Part shown: positions 27,637 through 37,592 of the stretch, piece by piece
Numbering within the stretch: the stretch's first letter is position 1
Layout: each line of letters opens with the position of its first letter
Assembly (NCBI RefSeq): GCF_024159085.1
Contig: NZ_JAMZDE010000008.1
Span: 434,001-498,000, forward strand
Direction of reading: 5' to 3'
From: Idiomarina rhizosphaerae
Lineage (GTDB): Bacteria > Pseudomonadota > Gammaproteobacteria > Enterobacterales > Alteromonadaceae
DNA length: 64,000 nucleotides
Notes under the pieces: generated by a model
What the model saw: only the letters and a program-made list of their open reading frames with translations
What the model was told of the DNA's origin: nothing
Databases searched by the model: none
Made by a program: the position numbers and the translations under genes

Positions 27637-28948
27637 CCCAGCTTGGCTCAGGTAACTGAAGGCTGTCGAATTCTGTTTTACCAATAACCTGATAGCTGAA
27701 CCAGCCAAGTCCGGCTACCCACACGTACTTAGCGTTCAGCTCAAGTATCGGTCGCCGGGCTCTTAACCACGGCGGAATTCCCGCCTGCTTCAGCCAGTCT
27801 TTCAGTTTTTTGCGCCCCTGGCGTCCGGGTTTTGCGAGTTTTTCTGTGGTTAACGAGAAGGTTAATCTCAACTCATTATTATTCGTCAGCAGTGCGTCAG
27901 GCACGCTTAACTTGCCCCATTCACCCAGATCAACATTAGCCTCAGTTAACCAACAATCTTCAGGTAATTGCCCGACATTCGTATCGCACCATAGGGCGTA
28001 TTGAAAGTAGCGCACACTGTAGCCGTCACACTGAACTTGCATTTGGCTGTCGTCTGTTGCGCTTCTGGCTTGTAAACGAATTTGCTCCAGTTGCTCGTAG
28101 CTGGGTAACGAGTATTTCAGTTTTTGCAGCCAGGTGCGCAGTAACGCTCGCTGCATAGCCGCAGAATGCTCACTCAGTAAACTTAAGGGAAAGTGACTAT
28201 TGTACTTCTGCGCTTTATGCAGTTTTTCCAGCAACAGTTCATCCATCACCTGCTGTTGCTCGGCACAAAGTTTTGCCGACCTTAGCACGCTACGCCCAAA
28301 CTGTGGCCAGCGCTGTTCTAATAACGGCACCACTTTATGTCGCAAAAAGTTCCGCTCAATACGGGTATCGTAGTTCGTATCGTCTTCAATCCAGGTTAAT
28401 TTCTGTTGCTGCGCATAGCTTAAAATGTCTTCTTTACTGACACTGAGCAAAGGACGACAGAGACGACGGTTGTCCACCCATGGCTGAATAGCGGCCATTG
28501 AGGATAAGCCTTTTGGCCCGCTGCCGCGCTTTAATTGCAGAAAAAAGGTTTCAATCTGGTCATTGCGGTGTTGTCCAAGCAGTAATACCGCATCATCCTC
28601 CGTCAGCTCGGCCATTCTTCGGTAACGACTTTCACGCCCGGCGGCCTCTTTGCTTTGACGGTTTTCTACGGGCACATTAAGCGGCTCAAAAACCGCTTTT
28701 ACACCATAGGCTTTAGCAGCATGCTCAATAGTCGACGACCAGTCAGCTGAGCTGGGGTGAAAGCTATGATCTAAATGAATGGCTAAATACTGATACTGAG
28801 GGTTCTGCTGACGAAAGCGCATCAGCAAGTCGAGGATAGTTTGCGAGTCGGCTCCGCCACCAAGGGCAGCAACTAATTGCTGCCCCGGCTTTAATGCAAG
28901 AGACTCTAAGCTTTCACAAAACAGGTCATAAAGACCATCTTTCATCAT
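27602..28948 (-). CDS. tilS: tRNA(Ile)-lysidine synthase
   Basis: TilS modifies the wobble cytidine of tRNA-Ile2 (anticodon CAU) to lysidine so that it reads AUA. The 448-residue protein has the N-terminal PP-loop ATPase domain, a middle TilS domain and a C-terminal domain (EKLAKPGRQGRKKLKDWLKQAGIPPWLRARRP). The ATP-binding loop reads GGGADS at residues 30-35, where SGGxDS is usual, so the first Ser is Gly (see findings). Other active-site blocks, LGQHRNDQIETFFLQLKRG and DDTNYDTRIERNFLRH, are intact. It begins 6 bases after accA and belongs to the dnaE-accA-tilS run. Confidence 0.93.
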   Translation of the reverse strand: MMKDGLYDLFCESLESLALKPGQQLVAALGGGADSQTILDLLMRFRQQNPQYQYLAIHLDHSFHPSSADWSSTIEHAAKAYGVKAVFEPLNVPVENRQSKEAAGRESRYRRMAELTEDDAVLLLGQHRNDQIETFFLQLKRGSGPKGLSSMAAIQPWVDNRRLCRPLLSVSKEDILSYAQQQKLTWIEDDTNYDTRIERNFLRHKVVPLLEQRWPQFGRSVLRSAKLCAEQQQVMDELLLEKLHKAQKYNSHFPLSLLSEHSAAMQRALLRTWLQKLKYSLPSYEQLEQIRLQARSATDDSQMQVQCDGYSVRYFQYALWCDTNVGQLPEDCWLTEANVDLGEWGKLSVPDALLTNNNELRLTFSLTTEKLAKPGRQGRKKLKDWLKQAGIPPWLRARRPILELNAKYVWVAGLGWFSYQVIGKTEFDSLQLPEPSWVSSGADSYRQV

Positions 28949-28954
28949 TGGTAA

Positions 28955-29911
28955 TTAGCAGTAACCAAAAGACATGAGTTTACGATAACGCTGATCCAGC
29001 AATTCCTCGTGGCTTAACCCCTGTAAGCTACCTAAATCAGCAATCAGCTGACGCTTAAGGCGTACCGCCATTTCTTCCTGATGGCGGTGTGCGCCGCCTA
29101 AAGGCTCAGGTATCACAGAATCAACCAGACCCAACTCTTTACTCCGCTCTGCGGTTACCCCCATAGCTTCTGCTGCTAATGGTGCTTTGCTGGCACTTTT
29201 CCACAAAATAGAAGCACAACCTTCCGGAGAAATAACCGAGTAGGTACTGTATTGCAGCATGTTAACGCGGTCACCGACACCAATAGCCAGAGCACCACCA
29301 GAACCACCTTCTCCAATAACAGTACAAACAATAGGAACGGTTAAACGCGCCATAACTTTCAAGTTGCGCGCAATGGCTTCACTCTGACCGCGTTCTTCCG
29401 CACCAATTCCCGGGTAAGCTCCCGGTGTATCAATGAAAGTAACAATTGGCATTTTAAACCGTTCGGCAGTTTGCATCAGTCGTAGCGCCTTACGATAACC
29501 TTCAGGCTTTGGCATACCAAAGTTACGACGGATCTTCTCCTTGGTTTCACGGCCTTTTTGCTGGCCTATAACCATAACCGGAGTGCCGTCTAAACGCGCA
29601 ATACCGCCAACAATCGCCTCGTCGTTAGCAAAAGAGCGATCACCCGCCATTTCGTCAAACTCGGTGAATATCATGCGGATATAGTCAAGCGTGTAAGGAC
29701 GCAATGGATGACGCGCCAGCTGTGCTACCTGCCACGCACCTAAATCAGAAAAGATTTTCTCTGTCAGTTCCTGACTCTTTGTGGTCAGTCGCTGCACTTC
29801 CTCTTCTAAGTTAAGATCCAGTTGTCCGCGGTTACCGACGGACTTCAATTCCTCAATTTGCGCTTCAAGTTCCGCAATAGGTTGTTCAAAATCCAGAAAA
29901 TTAAGGCTCAT
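28955..29911 (-). CDS. accA: Acetyl-CoA carboxylase carboxyltransferase subunit alpha
   Basis: AccA and AccD transfer the carboxyl group from biotin to acetyl-CoA to give malonyl-CoA, the committed step of fatty acid synthesis. The 318-residue protein matches the family length (E. coli 319) and shows the N-terminal coiled helix ([17 protein letters not shown]), [20 protein letters not shown] and [17 protein letters not shown]. It lies between dnaE (15 bases upstream) and tilS (6 bases downstream), the usual gammaproteobacterial order. Confidence 0.97.
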   Translation of the reverse strand: MSLNFLDFEQPIAELEAQIEELKSVGNRGQLDLNLEEEVQRLTTKSQELTEKIFSDLGAWQVAQLARHPLRPYTLDYIRMIFTEFDEMAGDRSFANDEAIVGGIARLDGTPVMVIGQQKGRETKEKIRRNFGMPKPEGYRKALRLMQTAERFKMPIVTFIDTPGAYPGIGAEERGQSEAIARNLKVMARLTVPIVCTVIGEGGSGGALAIGVGDRVNMLQYSTYSVISPEGCASILWKSASKAPLAAEAMGVTAERSKELGLVDSVIPEPLGGAHRHQEEMAVRLKRQLIADLGSLQGLSHEELLDQRYRKLMSFGYC

Positions 29912-29926
29912 TCGCTGTCATTTCCT

Positions 29927-32900
29927 TTAAAATTCAAGTGAAACTTGCTGAGTTCCCAGCAAATTCTGTAATTCGTATATTAATTCATCAGACGGATTCA
30001 CATACCATTGTGCGCCCACATTTAAAGTGGCTTCAACACGTTCCGACTGATACCGCATTTTTATCGGACAAGTCCCTTCAGCAAAGGGCTGTAATAGCTT
30101 TTCCAGTTTTCCGGCAAGACCTTTAGCAAGCTGCTCATCCGTTACTGTAATTGCTAAATGCCGGAGATAAGTTTCCCGAGCCTGCTCAATTGCCATCACT
30201 TCTCTGGCAGTCATTGTATTGCTATTACTGAAGTTATCAAATCTGACCTCACCTTTTATCCACAAAATTCGGTCTTTTTCGAGCAATTCCTGATAACTTT
30301 CGTATTCATTACTAAATAAGCGTACATCCATGCGCGCTGTTTTGTCATCTAAAGTCACTATAGCAAAACGCTGACCTCTTTTATTGGTCAGTACTCTCAC
30401 ATCAATCACCAGCCCGGCAATGGCAATACTCTCATCTTTGCGGGTGGGAGTAACATTGGACAATGTGCTATTTATGTAATGCTTGAGCTCTGCGCGAAAA
30501 CGGTTAATAGGGTGACCAGTCAAATAAAGACCGAGGGTATCGCGCTCTCCTTCTAACCAGACCGCTTCCGACCATTTACGTACACTGACAAACTCTTGTT
30601 CAACCGCTTCAGGTTCGGTGGTAAGCACCCCAAACATATCCGACTGACCAATTTTTTCTGCATTCAGATGCTGTTCGGCCTGACGAATGGCTTTTTCCAG
30701 CGTCGCCATTAATGAAGCGCGGTGAGGTCCTAAGTTGTCCATGGCACCAGCACGAATTAAGCGCTGTAGAATGCGCTTATTCATTCGCTTCAGGTCAACC
30801 CGGCAACAGAAGTCGAATAAATCGCGAAACGGCCCGCCTTCTTCCCGGGCTTTGATAATAGACTCAATTGGCCCTTCACCCACGCCTTTTATTGCGCCTA
30901 TACCGTAAACCACTCGTTGCTGTTCATCGACGGTAAATTTATATTCGCCTTTGTTCACATCCGGCGGCAACAAATCCAGCCCCATGCGTTCGCATTCGTC
31001 CGCCAGAGTGACAATTTTGTCGGTATTGTCCATATCGGCAGACATCACCGCGGCCATAAATTCTGCCGGAAAGTGGGTTTTCATCCATAAGGTCTGGTAT
31101 GACACTAAAGCGTAAGCAGCCGAGTGCGACTTGTTAAATCCATAACCGGCAAATTTCTCTACCAAGTCGAAAATTTTCGTCGCCAGTTCAGGGTCGATAT
31201 CATTTTGCGCCGCACCCTTAGCAAAAATTTCTCGTTGCTTAGCCATTTCCTCGGGCTTTTTCTTACCCATTGCACGGCGTAATAAATCTGCGCCACCCAA
31301 AGTGTAGCCCGCCAGAACCTGGGCAATTTGCATTACCTGTTCCTGGTAGAGGATGACACCGTAAGTCGGCTCCAGTATGGGTTGCAAACTCTCATGCTGA
31401 TACTCGGCATCGGGGTAAGAGATTTCTTCCCTGCCGTGCTTCCGGTCAATAAAGTTATCAACCATGCCAGACTGCAGTGGCCCCGGCCGGAATAGCGCCA
31501 CCAAGGCGATAATATCTTCGAAAGAGTCTGGCAAAAGCTTTTTAATAAGCTCTTTCATTCCACGCGACTCTAACTGAAACACCGCCGTTGTTTCGGCTTT
31601 TTTCAACAGTTTAAAACACGCCGGATCAGTTAAATCTATCGACGTAATATCAATCGGGTCTTTACCGCTCTGAGCATGCCGGCGGTTCACCATATCAACC
31701 GCCCACTGAATAATGGTCAGCGTTCTCAGACCCAAAAAATCAAACTTAACCAGACCTGCAGACTCAACATCGTCTTTATCAAACTGAGTGACCGGGTTGT
31801 TGCCTTCGTCATCACAATACAGCGGCGAAAAGTCGGTTATTTTGGTTGGGGAAATAACCACACCACCAGCGTGTTTACCGGCATTACGAGTCACACCTTC
31901 AAGAATACGAGCCATATCAATAATGGCCTTAACTTCTTCATCCTGGTCGTACGCAGCACCAAGCTGAGGCTCAATTTCAAAGGCTTTGGCCAGGGTCATG
32001 CCCGGATCGCCCGGTATTAACTTGGAAATTCGGTCAACAAAACCATAAGGATGAGCCAGTACCCGTCCGACATCTCGTATCGCAGCTTTAGCCGCCATGG
32101 TACCGAAGGTAATAATTTGCGAAACCGCTTCACGGCCATACAGGTCCGCAACGTGATCGATGACTTCATCCCGACGATCCATACAGAAGTCGACATCGAA
32201 ATCCGGCATGGAAACCCGTTCAGGGTTAAGGAATCGTTCGAAAAGTAAGTCAAATTCAAGCGGATCCAAATCCGTTATTTTAAGTGCATAAGCCACCAGA
32301 GACCCTGCACCTGAACCCCGCCCCGGGCCTACGGGTATGCCGTTATCTTTACTCCACTGAATAAACTCCATAACGATAAGGAAATACCCAGGGAAGCCCA
32401 TATCGTTAATAACGCCAAGTTCGCGTTTGAGTCGTTCATCGTACTCTGGGCGCTTTTGCTGTCTCTCTTCCGCGTCAGGAAACAAAAACTCCAAACGTTC
32501 TTCCAGCCCTTCTTCCGAAACCTTAATTAAGAATTCTTCAGTCGTCAGGTCGCCAGTCGGGAACTTAGGCAAGAAGTATTCGCCCAAACGCACAGTGACA
32601 TTACAGCGCTTGGCTATTTCAACAGTATTTTCTATTGCTTCAGGAATGTCAGAAAACAACTCTGTCATTTCTTCGCTGGAGCGCAAATATTGTTGTGGTG
32701 AGTATTTTTTCGGCCGGCGTTTGTCTTCCAACTGGTACCCGTCGTGAATAGCCACACGAATTTCGTGAGCATCAAAGTCTTCTTCTTTCAGGAAAACCAC
32801 TTCATTAGTAGCAACAACGGGTAGGCCGGTTTCGCCGGCTAAAGCCACCGCTTTATGTAAATAGGTTTCTTCCTGAGGTCGACCGGTGCGCACCAGTTCC

Positions 32901-33403
32901 AGGTAATAGCGGTCAGGAAAATATTGCTGGTAGAAATCGAGGGCGGCATCCAGCTGACTGTCGTGGCCTTTAATTAGAGCCTGCCCTACATCACCCTGAC
33001 GGCTGCCGGACAACAAGATAATGCCCTCGTTATGCTCCTTCAGCCAGTCTTTATCGATAACCGGCTTACCTTTAATATTACCGCGCAAATAAGCTTTTGA
33101 AATAAGCTGAGTTATCTGCTGATAACCTTCGTTATCCATTGCCAATGCAGTCAGGCGGAAAATTTCAGATTCAGGATAGTCAGCCTGCACCCAGAAATCG
33201 CACCCTATTAAAGGCTTTAAGCCCAATTGATGCGCCTTTCCATAGTAGCGAACCAGACCACAAAAGTTCATTTGGTCGGTAATGGCTAAAGCAGGCATAC
33301 CCGCTTCAGCAACAGCCTCACAAATTGGACCAACTTTCGCCAGTCCATCTATCATGGAAAAGTCGCTATGAACTCTTAAGTGAACAAAATTTGGTGCAGT
33401 CAT
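29927..33403 (-). CDS. dnaE: DNA polymerase III alpha subunit
   Basis: The 1158-residue replicative polymerase (E. coli DnaE has 1160). The N-terminal PHP domain begins [15 protein letters not shown]. The palm carries the catalytic Asp pair in [13 protein letters not shown] and the [14 protein letters not shown] motif. C-terminal helix-hairpin-helix, OB-fold ([21 protein letters not shown]) and tau-binding regions are present. It is the first gene of the dnaE-accA-tilS run; 78 bases separate it from the upstream NADH dehydrogenase gene. Confidence 0.98.
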   Translation of the reverse strand: MTAPNFVHLRVHSDFSMIDGLAKVGPICEAVAEAGMPALAITDQMNFCGLVRYYGKAHQLGLKPLIGCDFWVQADYPESEIFRLTALAMDNEGYQQITQLISKAYLRGNIKGKPVIDKDWLKEHNEGIILLSGSRQGDVGQALIKGHDSQLDAALDFYQQYFPDRYYLELVRTGRPQEETYLHKAVALAGETGLPVVATNEVVFLKEEDFDAHEIRVAIHDGYQLEDKRRPKKYSPQQYLRSSEEMTELFSDIPEAIENTVEIAKRCNVTVRLGEYFLPKFPTGDLTTEEFLIKVSEEGLEERLEFLFPDAEERQQKRPEYDERLKRELGVINDMGFPGYFLIVMEFIQWSKDNGIPVGPGRGSGAGSLVAYALKITDLDPLEFDLLFERFLNPERVSMPDFDVDFCMDRRDEVIDHVADLYGREAVSQIITFGTMAAKAAIRDVGRVLAHPYGFVDRISKLIPGDPGMTLAKAFEIEPQLGAAYDQDEEVKAIIDMARILEGVTRNAGKHAGGVVISPTKITDFSPLYCDDEGNNPVTQFDKDDVESAGLVKFDFLGLRTLTIIQWAVDMVNRRHAQSGKDPIDITSIDLTDPACFKLLKKAETTAVFQLESRGMKELIKKLLPDSFEDIIALVALFRPGPLQSGMVDNFIDRKHGREEISYPDAEYQHESLQPILEPTYGVILYQEQVMQIAQVLAGYTLGGADLLRRAMGKKKPEEMAKQREIFAKGAAQNDIDPELATKIFDLVEKFAGYGFNKSHSAAYALVSYQTLWMKTHFPAEFMAAVMSADMDNTDKIVTLADECERMGLDLLPPDVNKGEYKFTVDEQQRVVYGIGAIKGVGEGPIESIIKAREEGGPFRDLFDFCCRVDLKRMNKRILQRLIRAGAMDNLGPHRASLMATLEKAIRQAEQHLNAEKIGQSDMFGVLTTEPEAVEQEFVSVRKWSEAVWLEGERDTLGLYLTGHPINRFRAELKHYINSTLSNVTPTRKDESIAIAGLVIDVRVLTNKRGQRFAIVTLDDKTARMDVRLFSNEYESYQELLEKDRILWIKGEVRFDNFSNSNTMTAREVMAIEQARETYLRHLAITVTDEQLAKGLAGKLEKLLQPFAEGTCPIKMRYQSERVEATLNVGAQWYVNPSDELIYELQNLLGTQQVSLEF

Positions 33404-33481
33404 TTTACGGATACAGTCTGGCTTTTTTCATTATCATTTTAGGGTCGTTATTGTGCCTTAAGCAGCCTCTGAAGTATATCG

Positions 33482-34777
33482 TCAGTGTAACTTCAGTCGC
33501 GGTTTTACAACATGGTTAAGTTTGTCCACCATTAACAACAAAAACATCTTCCACCAGCCGTGTAAGGCTCTTTGGTGCATCCGGTATAAACTGGCGTAAG
33601 CCCAACGCGCTAAAGTCCCTTCGAGCGACATTGACAGACTTTTACTTTGCATCAAATTGCCCACCGCCGAAAAACGACTCAGTGAAACTAGCGAGCCTCG
33701 GTCTTTATATTTGAAGGCTTTCGCCGGTTTGTTGCGGTACTCACGTACAATATTCTGATACAAACATTCAGCCATCTGATGCGCTGACTGAGCTCTTGGT
33801 GGTACCCAACGCTCATCATCTATGCGGCAACCAGCACAATCACCTATGGCATAAATGCTTTCGTCAGATACCGACTGGAGATACTCATTTACCTCAATTT
33901 GATTGTTTTTGCGAACTTTCAGGCCCCATTCACTGACAAAATCGGGAGCCCGGACACCCGCTGCCCAAACCATTAAATTGGCACTGATATTCTCTCCTTC
34001 AGACAACACCAGAGTGTTTTCTTTTACTTCAGTAACCGGGTTACCCAATATGACTTCGACACCCAGCGATTTCAGTTTCTTCTCTACCGATGCTGACAAA
34101 CGCTCAGGCAATGCAGGCAATAATCGTTTACCGGCTTCAACCAAGCGAACTTCAAAATGTTTTTGATCAAGGAAAGAAAGGCCATAAATAGACAACAATG
34201 ACACCGAATGAATGAGTTCAGCAGCCAGCTCAACGCCGGTAGCCCCGCCCCCCACAATCGCCAGCGACAATTTCGTATTTTCGCCGTCTTCGATCGACTG
34301 GTTTACTCGTAAAAACTCATTTAATAAATGCTCATGGAACTCATCGGCCTGACGTAGTGAGTCCAGAAAGTAGCAATGCTCGCTAACTCCGGGGGTTCCA
34401 AAATCTGCGGTAACACTGCCAATGGAAAGAATTAATTTATCGTACTGAATACTGCGCGGCGCTAACACCTCATGGCCCTGCTCATCTTTTATCGCCGCTA
34501 GTTGAATCGACTTTTCGTCCTTATTCACAGACTCTAAAGTGCCAACCAGAAACTGAAAACCTTCGCGAGCACTTTGTCCGCGGTAATCCAGTTCTGCCAG
34601 CCGCGAGTCCAGGGCGCCTGAGGCAACTTCATGCAACAACGGCTTCCACAAGTGGGTACTGTTTCTGTCAATTAGTATTATCTTCGCTTTCTTCTTGCGA
34701 CCCAGCTTTCTTCCCAGCATGGTCGCCAATTCTAATCCGCCTGCACCGCCACCAACTATTACAATCCGTTCTTGCAT
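33482..34777 (-). CDS. ndh: Type II NADH dehydrogenase (NDH-2 family)
   Basis: This 431-residue membrane-associated flavoprotein should pass electrons from NADH to quinone without pumping protons. It has an N-terminal FAD site (IVIVGGGAGGLELATMLG), a second nucleotide site (LAIVGGGATGVELAAELIHS) and the conserved IYAIGDCAG for the flavin. The C-terminal hydrophobic and basic stretch probably binds the membrane. It is flanked upstream by the terminator of the peptidase gene, so it has its own promoter. Related sulfide:quinone reductases share the fold but differ in Cys pattern, so NDH-2 is the better fit. Confidence 0.9.
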   Translation of the reverse strand: MQERIVIVGGGAGGLELATMLGRKLGRKKKAKIILIDRNSTHLWKPLLHEVASGALDSRLAELDYRGQSAREGFQFLVGTLESVNKDEKSIQLAAIKDEQGHEVLAPRSIQYDKLILSIGSVTADFGTPGVSEHCYFLDSLRQADEFHEHLLNEFLRVNQSIEDGENTKLSLAIVGGGATGVELAAELIHSVSLLSIYGLSFLDQKHFEVRLVEAGKRLLPALPERLSASVEKKLKSLGVEVILGNPVTEVKENTLVLSEGENISANLMVWAAGVRAPDFVSEWGLKVRKNNQIEVNEYLQSVSDESIYAIGDCAGCRIDDERWVPPRAQSAHQMAECLYQNIVREYRNKPAKAFKYKDRGSLVSLSRFSAVGNLMQSKSLSMSLEGTLARWAYASLYRMHQRALHGWWKMFLLLMVDKLNHVVKPRLKLH

Positions 34778-34803
34778 TTGTGCCTCGCCTATCTGCAGAT
34801 AAT

Positions 34804-34840
34804 AAAAAAGCCACTGACGATGATAACGCCAGTGGCTTTA
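34804..34840 (-). terminator. Rho-independent terminator after M3 peptidase gene
   Basis: On the minus strand AAAGCCACTG and CAGTGGCTTT form a perfect 10-bp stem with a 13-base loop, running into TTTTTTATT. It lies 40 bases past the peptidase stop and before the ndh start. Confidence 0.82.
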
Positions 34841-34877
34841 GATAACGACTGTTCAGTCGAAATTATTTCAGTCTGAC

Positions 34878-37067
34878 TTAGTCGATACTAGGATTCGTTA
34901 GTCCGCGACGCTCAAGTAAGGCTTCAACAGTTGGCTCCTGACCACGCCAGTCGATATACTGCTGCATAGGGTCTTTACTGCTGCCTTTAGACAGAATTTC
35001 TTTACGGAAAGCCTGACCGTTTTCAAGACTCAAACCACCATTATTGCCCATATGTTTAAACGCATCGGCTGCCAGCACTTCACTCCACATGTAAGCGTAA
35101 TAACCTGCTGAGTAGCCGCCCGCAAATACGTGAGCAAAGTAAGTTGAACGGTAGCGTGGCGGTACAGCTTCAATAGCCACACCGTTTTTCTCCAGCGCGT
35201 CCTGCTCAAACTTTTCAACGTCGCTAATTTCTGTACCCGGCTCCACTGTATGATACTCAAGATCCAGTAACGCAGCGGAAATATACTCTAAAGTATCAAA
35301 GCCCTGGTTAAAGTTACGTGCATCCAGTACTTTTTGCAGTAACTCGTCAGGAATCTGCTCACCTGTTTCGTAATGCTTTGCATAATTTGCAATAACTTTC
35401 GGGTTCAGCGTCCAGTCTTCCTGGAAAGTTGAAGGGAACTCAACGTAGTCACGCGGCACAGACGTACCTGCCTGAGATGGATACTTCACATCAGAGAACA
35501 TGCCGTGCAACGCATGGCCCATTTCATGGAACATGGTTGAAACTTCATCAAAGCTTAATAAGGTTGGTTCACCTTCAGGAGCTTTAGTGATGTTCATGTT
35601 ATTCAAAATGACCGGCTTCTGGTTCATCAATTCAGACTGAGTACGGAACGAGCTCATCCAGGCTCCACCGCGTTTGCTGTCGCGAGCATAGTAGTCAGCA
35701 TAGAACAAACCTAAGCTTGAGCCGTCTACGTCTTTAACTTCATAAACAACAACATCATCCTGATAAACAGGGATATCGTTACGCTCTTCAAAGGTAATTC
35801 CGAACAGTTGGTTCATTGCATAGAACACACCGTCTTCCAGAACACGATTAAATTCGAAGTATTTTTTCACTTCGTCAGAGTCAATCGCGTATTTTTCTTC
35901 ACGAACTTTCTCTGCGTAGTAGAACCAGTCCCACGGTTTCAGTTCATGCTGTTCGCCTTCAGCCTTAATCATCGCACGAATCTCTTCGGCTTCGCTTTCA
36001 ACGTTGCTTACAACTGCAGGAACCAGATCACGCAACATTTTTTGAGCGGCTTCTGGATTACCGGCCATGTTTTCTTCAAGAACGTAATCACCCCAGGTGT
36101 CATAACCTAATAGATTCGCCTTTTCTGCACGCAACTGAGTTAGCTTTGCAACCATTGGGCGAGTATCGGTCTCGGTATTTCCTGTGCCACGGTTTGAGGA
36201 CGCTTCCCAAATGCGCTGACGCAATTCGCGGTTTTCAAGATCAGTCAAAATAGACTGACGTGTTGTATTAGTTAAAGTAATGGCGTATTTACCCGGCATA
36301 TCACGGCTTTCAGCCGCACTCGCCAGGCTACTGATTTGACTATCACTTAAGCCGGCTAACTCTTCTTTAGAATCAACGACAATCACGTTTTCCTTAGTCA
36401 AATTCATTAAGCTATTGCGAAACTCTGTGGTCAGGCTGGAAAGTTGCGAATTAACATCGCGAATCTGTTGCTGCTCATCTTCATTTAGTTCAGCACCAGC
36501 ACGGACAAAGCCTTTGTAGGTGTCCTCTAATAAACGTTCTGACGCAGTATCCAGATCTAATTCATCACGTTTGTCATGCAGTGACTTAATTCGAGCAAAC
36601 AATTTAGCGTTCAGTCGAATATTATCGCTGTGAGCCGCTAACTTAGGAGCTAACTTACCCTGCAACTCGCGAATTTGTTCATTACTATTGGACGATGACA
36701 GGTTGTAGAAAACGGATGAAACACGGCCAAGGATTTCACCCGATTTTTCCATCGCTACAATGGTGTTCTCAAATGTTGGCTCTGCTGAGTTATTTGCAAT
36801 GGCTTCAATTTCAGCCATGTGCTCTTCCATACCCTTTTCAAACGCAGGCTCAAAATGTTTGAACTCAATGGCATCGAAGTCAGGTGCCTGATACAGCAGA
36901 GGGCTGGGTTTGTAAAATGGGTTTGCTTCTTTTGCTTGTTGACTGCTGTCTTTAGAAGCTTCAGTTGAAGCAGTTTTGTTCTCAGTTGTCGATGAGTCAT
37001 TTGCATCACTGCAAGCTCCCAACGATACTGCCGCACTCACAGCTACAGCCAGTAAAGTTTTCCGCAT
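34878..37067 (-). CDS. dcp: M3 family oligopeptidase lipoprotein (Dcp-like)
   Basis: This 729-residue zinc metallopeptidase is of the thimet/peptidyl-dipeptidase Dcp type, which trims short peptides. The N-terminal signal ends in a lipobox (LGAC, Cys 19) followed by a Ser/Thr/Asp-rich linker, so it should be lipid-anchored in the periplasm rather than cytosolic like E. coli Dcp. The catalytic motif FHEMGHALHGMFSD contains HExxH, and a downstream Glu (the third ligand) is expected in VEFPSTFQEDW. It fits a peptide-based lifestyle. The gene is monocistronic, followed by a clear terminator. Confidence 0.92.
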   Translation of the reverse strand: MRKTLLAVAVSAAVSLGACSDANDSSTTENKTASTEASKDSSQQAKEANPFYKPSPLLYQAPDFDAIEFKHFEPAFEKGMEEHMAEIEAIANNSAEPTFENTIVAMEKSGEILGRVSSVFYNLSSSNSNEQIRELQGKLAPKLAAHSDNIRLNAKLFARIKSLHDKRDELDLDTASERLLEDTYKGFVRAGAELNEDEQQQIRDVNSQLSSLTTEFRNSLMNLTKENVIVVDSKEELAGLSDSQISSLASAAESRDMPGKYAITLTNTTRQSILTDLENRELRQRIWEASSNRGTGNTETDTRPMVAKLTQLRAEKANLLGYDTWGDYVLEENMAGNPEAAQKMLRDLVPAVVSNVESEAEEIRAMIKAEGEQHELKPWDWFYYAEKVREEKYAIDSDEVKKYFEFNRVLEDGVFYAMNQLFGITFEERNDIPVYQDDVVVYEVKDVDGSSLGLFYADYYARDSKRGGAWMSSFRTQSELMNQKPVILNNMNITKAPEGEPTLLSFDEVSTMFHEMGHALHGMFSDVKYPSQAGTSVPRDYVEFPSTFQEDWTLNPKVIANYAKHYETGEQIPDELLQKVLDARNFNQGFDTLEYISAALLDLEYHTVEPGTEISDVEKFEQDALEKNGVAIEAVPPRYRSTYFAHVFAGGYSAGYYAYMWSEVLAADAFKHMGNNGGLSLENGQAFRKEILSKGSSKDPMQQYIDWRGQEPTVEALLERRGLTNPSID

Positions 37068-37272
37068 GGGTATCTCCCGTTGTCTATGTTTATCATTGTG
37101 ATTTTGGTGACAATACTCTAGCCCTGTGGAGGCTCAGGCTCAAGAGCTAAACGGCAAAAAGCATGATCTTCGGGGTAAAACTTAAGATGAATGAAAAATA
37201 CAACAAACGAAAGAAAATAAAAAAGGTAATTAATTTAGATTTCACAGGGGGGATTACTAAGAGAGAGAATAA

Positions 37273-37349
37273 TGGCGGAGTGGACGGGACTCGAACCCGC
37301 GACCTCCGGCGTGACAGGCCGGCATTCTAACCAACTGAACTACCACTCC
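37273..37349 (-). tRNA. tRNA-Asp (GTC), copy 1
   Basis: A 77-nt cloverleaf with acceptor stem GGAGTGG/CCACTCC, D-loop AGTTCAGTTGGTTAGAA, anticodon stem CCGGC/GCCGG around CTGTCAC (anticodon GTC), T-arm GCGGGTTCGAGTCCCGT and encoded 3' CCA. It is the promoter-distal copy of a tandem pair. Confidence 0.97.
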
Positions 37350-37375
37350 GCAAAAATTCTTTGAGGCGTACTAAA

Positions 37376-37452
37376 TGGCGGAGTGGACGGGACTCGAACC
37401 CGCGACCTCCGGCGTGACAGGCCGGCATTCTAACCAACTGAACTACCACTCC
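37376..37452 (-). tRNA. tRNA-Asp (GTC), copy 2
   Basis: Identical by eye to the neighbouring tRNA-Asp, with 26 bases between them and the CCA encoded. It is the promoter-proximal copy; both should come from one precursor. Confidence 0.97.
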
Positions 37453-37494
37453 GCATTAGTACTACACGTTGAAGTCTCCCTCAACGCGGCGTGC

Positions 37495-37523
37495 ATATTA
37501 CGAGTGAGGGGCAAATGAGTCAA
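37495..37523 (-). promoter_or_regulatory. Strong sigma-70 promoter of tRNA-Asp pair
   Basis: On the minus strand TTGACT and TAATAT are separated by exactly 17 bases, followed by a GC-rich discriminator (GCACGCC) as found in stringently controlled stable-RNA promoters. The transcript would start about 36 bases before the first tRNA. Confidence 0.78.
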
Positions 37524-37592
37524 CACTTTTTTTAAAGATTTTAACCGACTGTCTGATTTATATTCAGATCTGTGCTTTTTTAACCACAAAGG

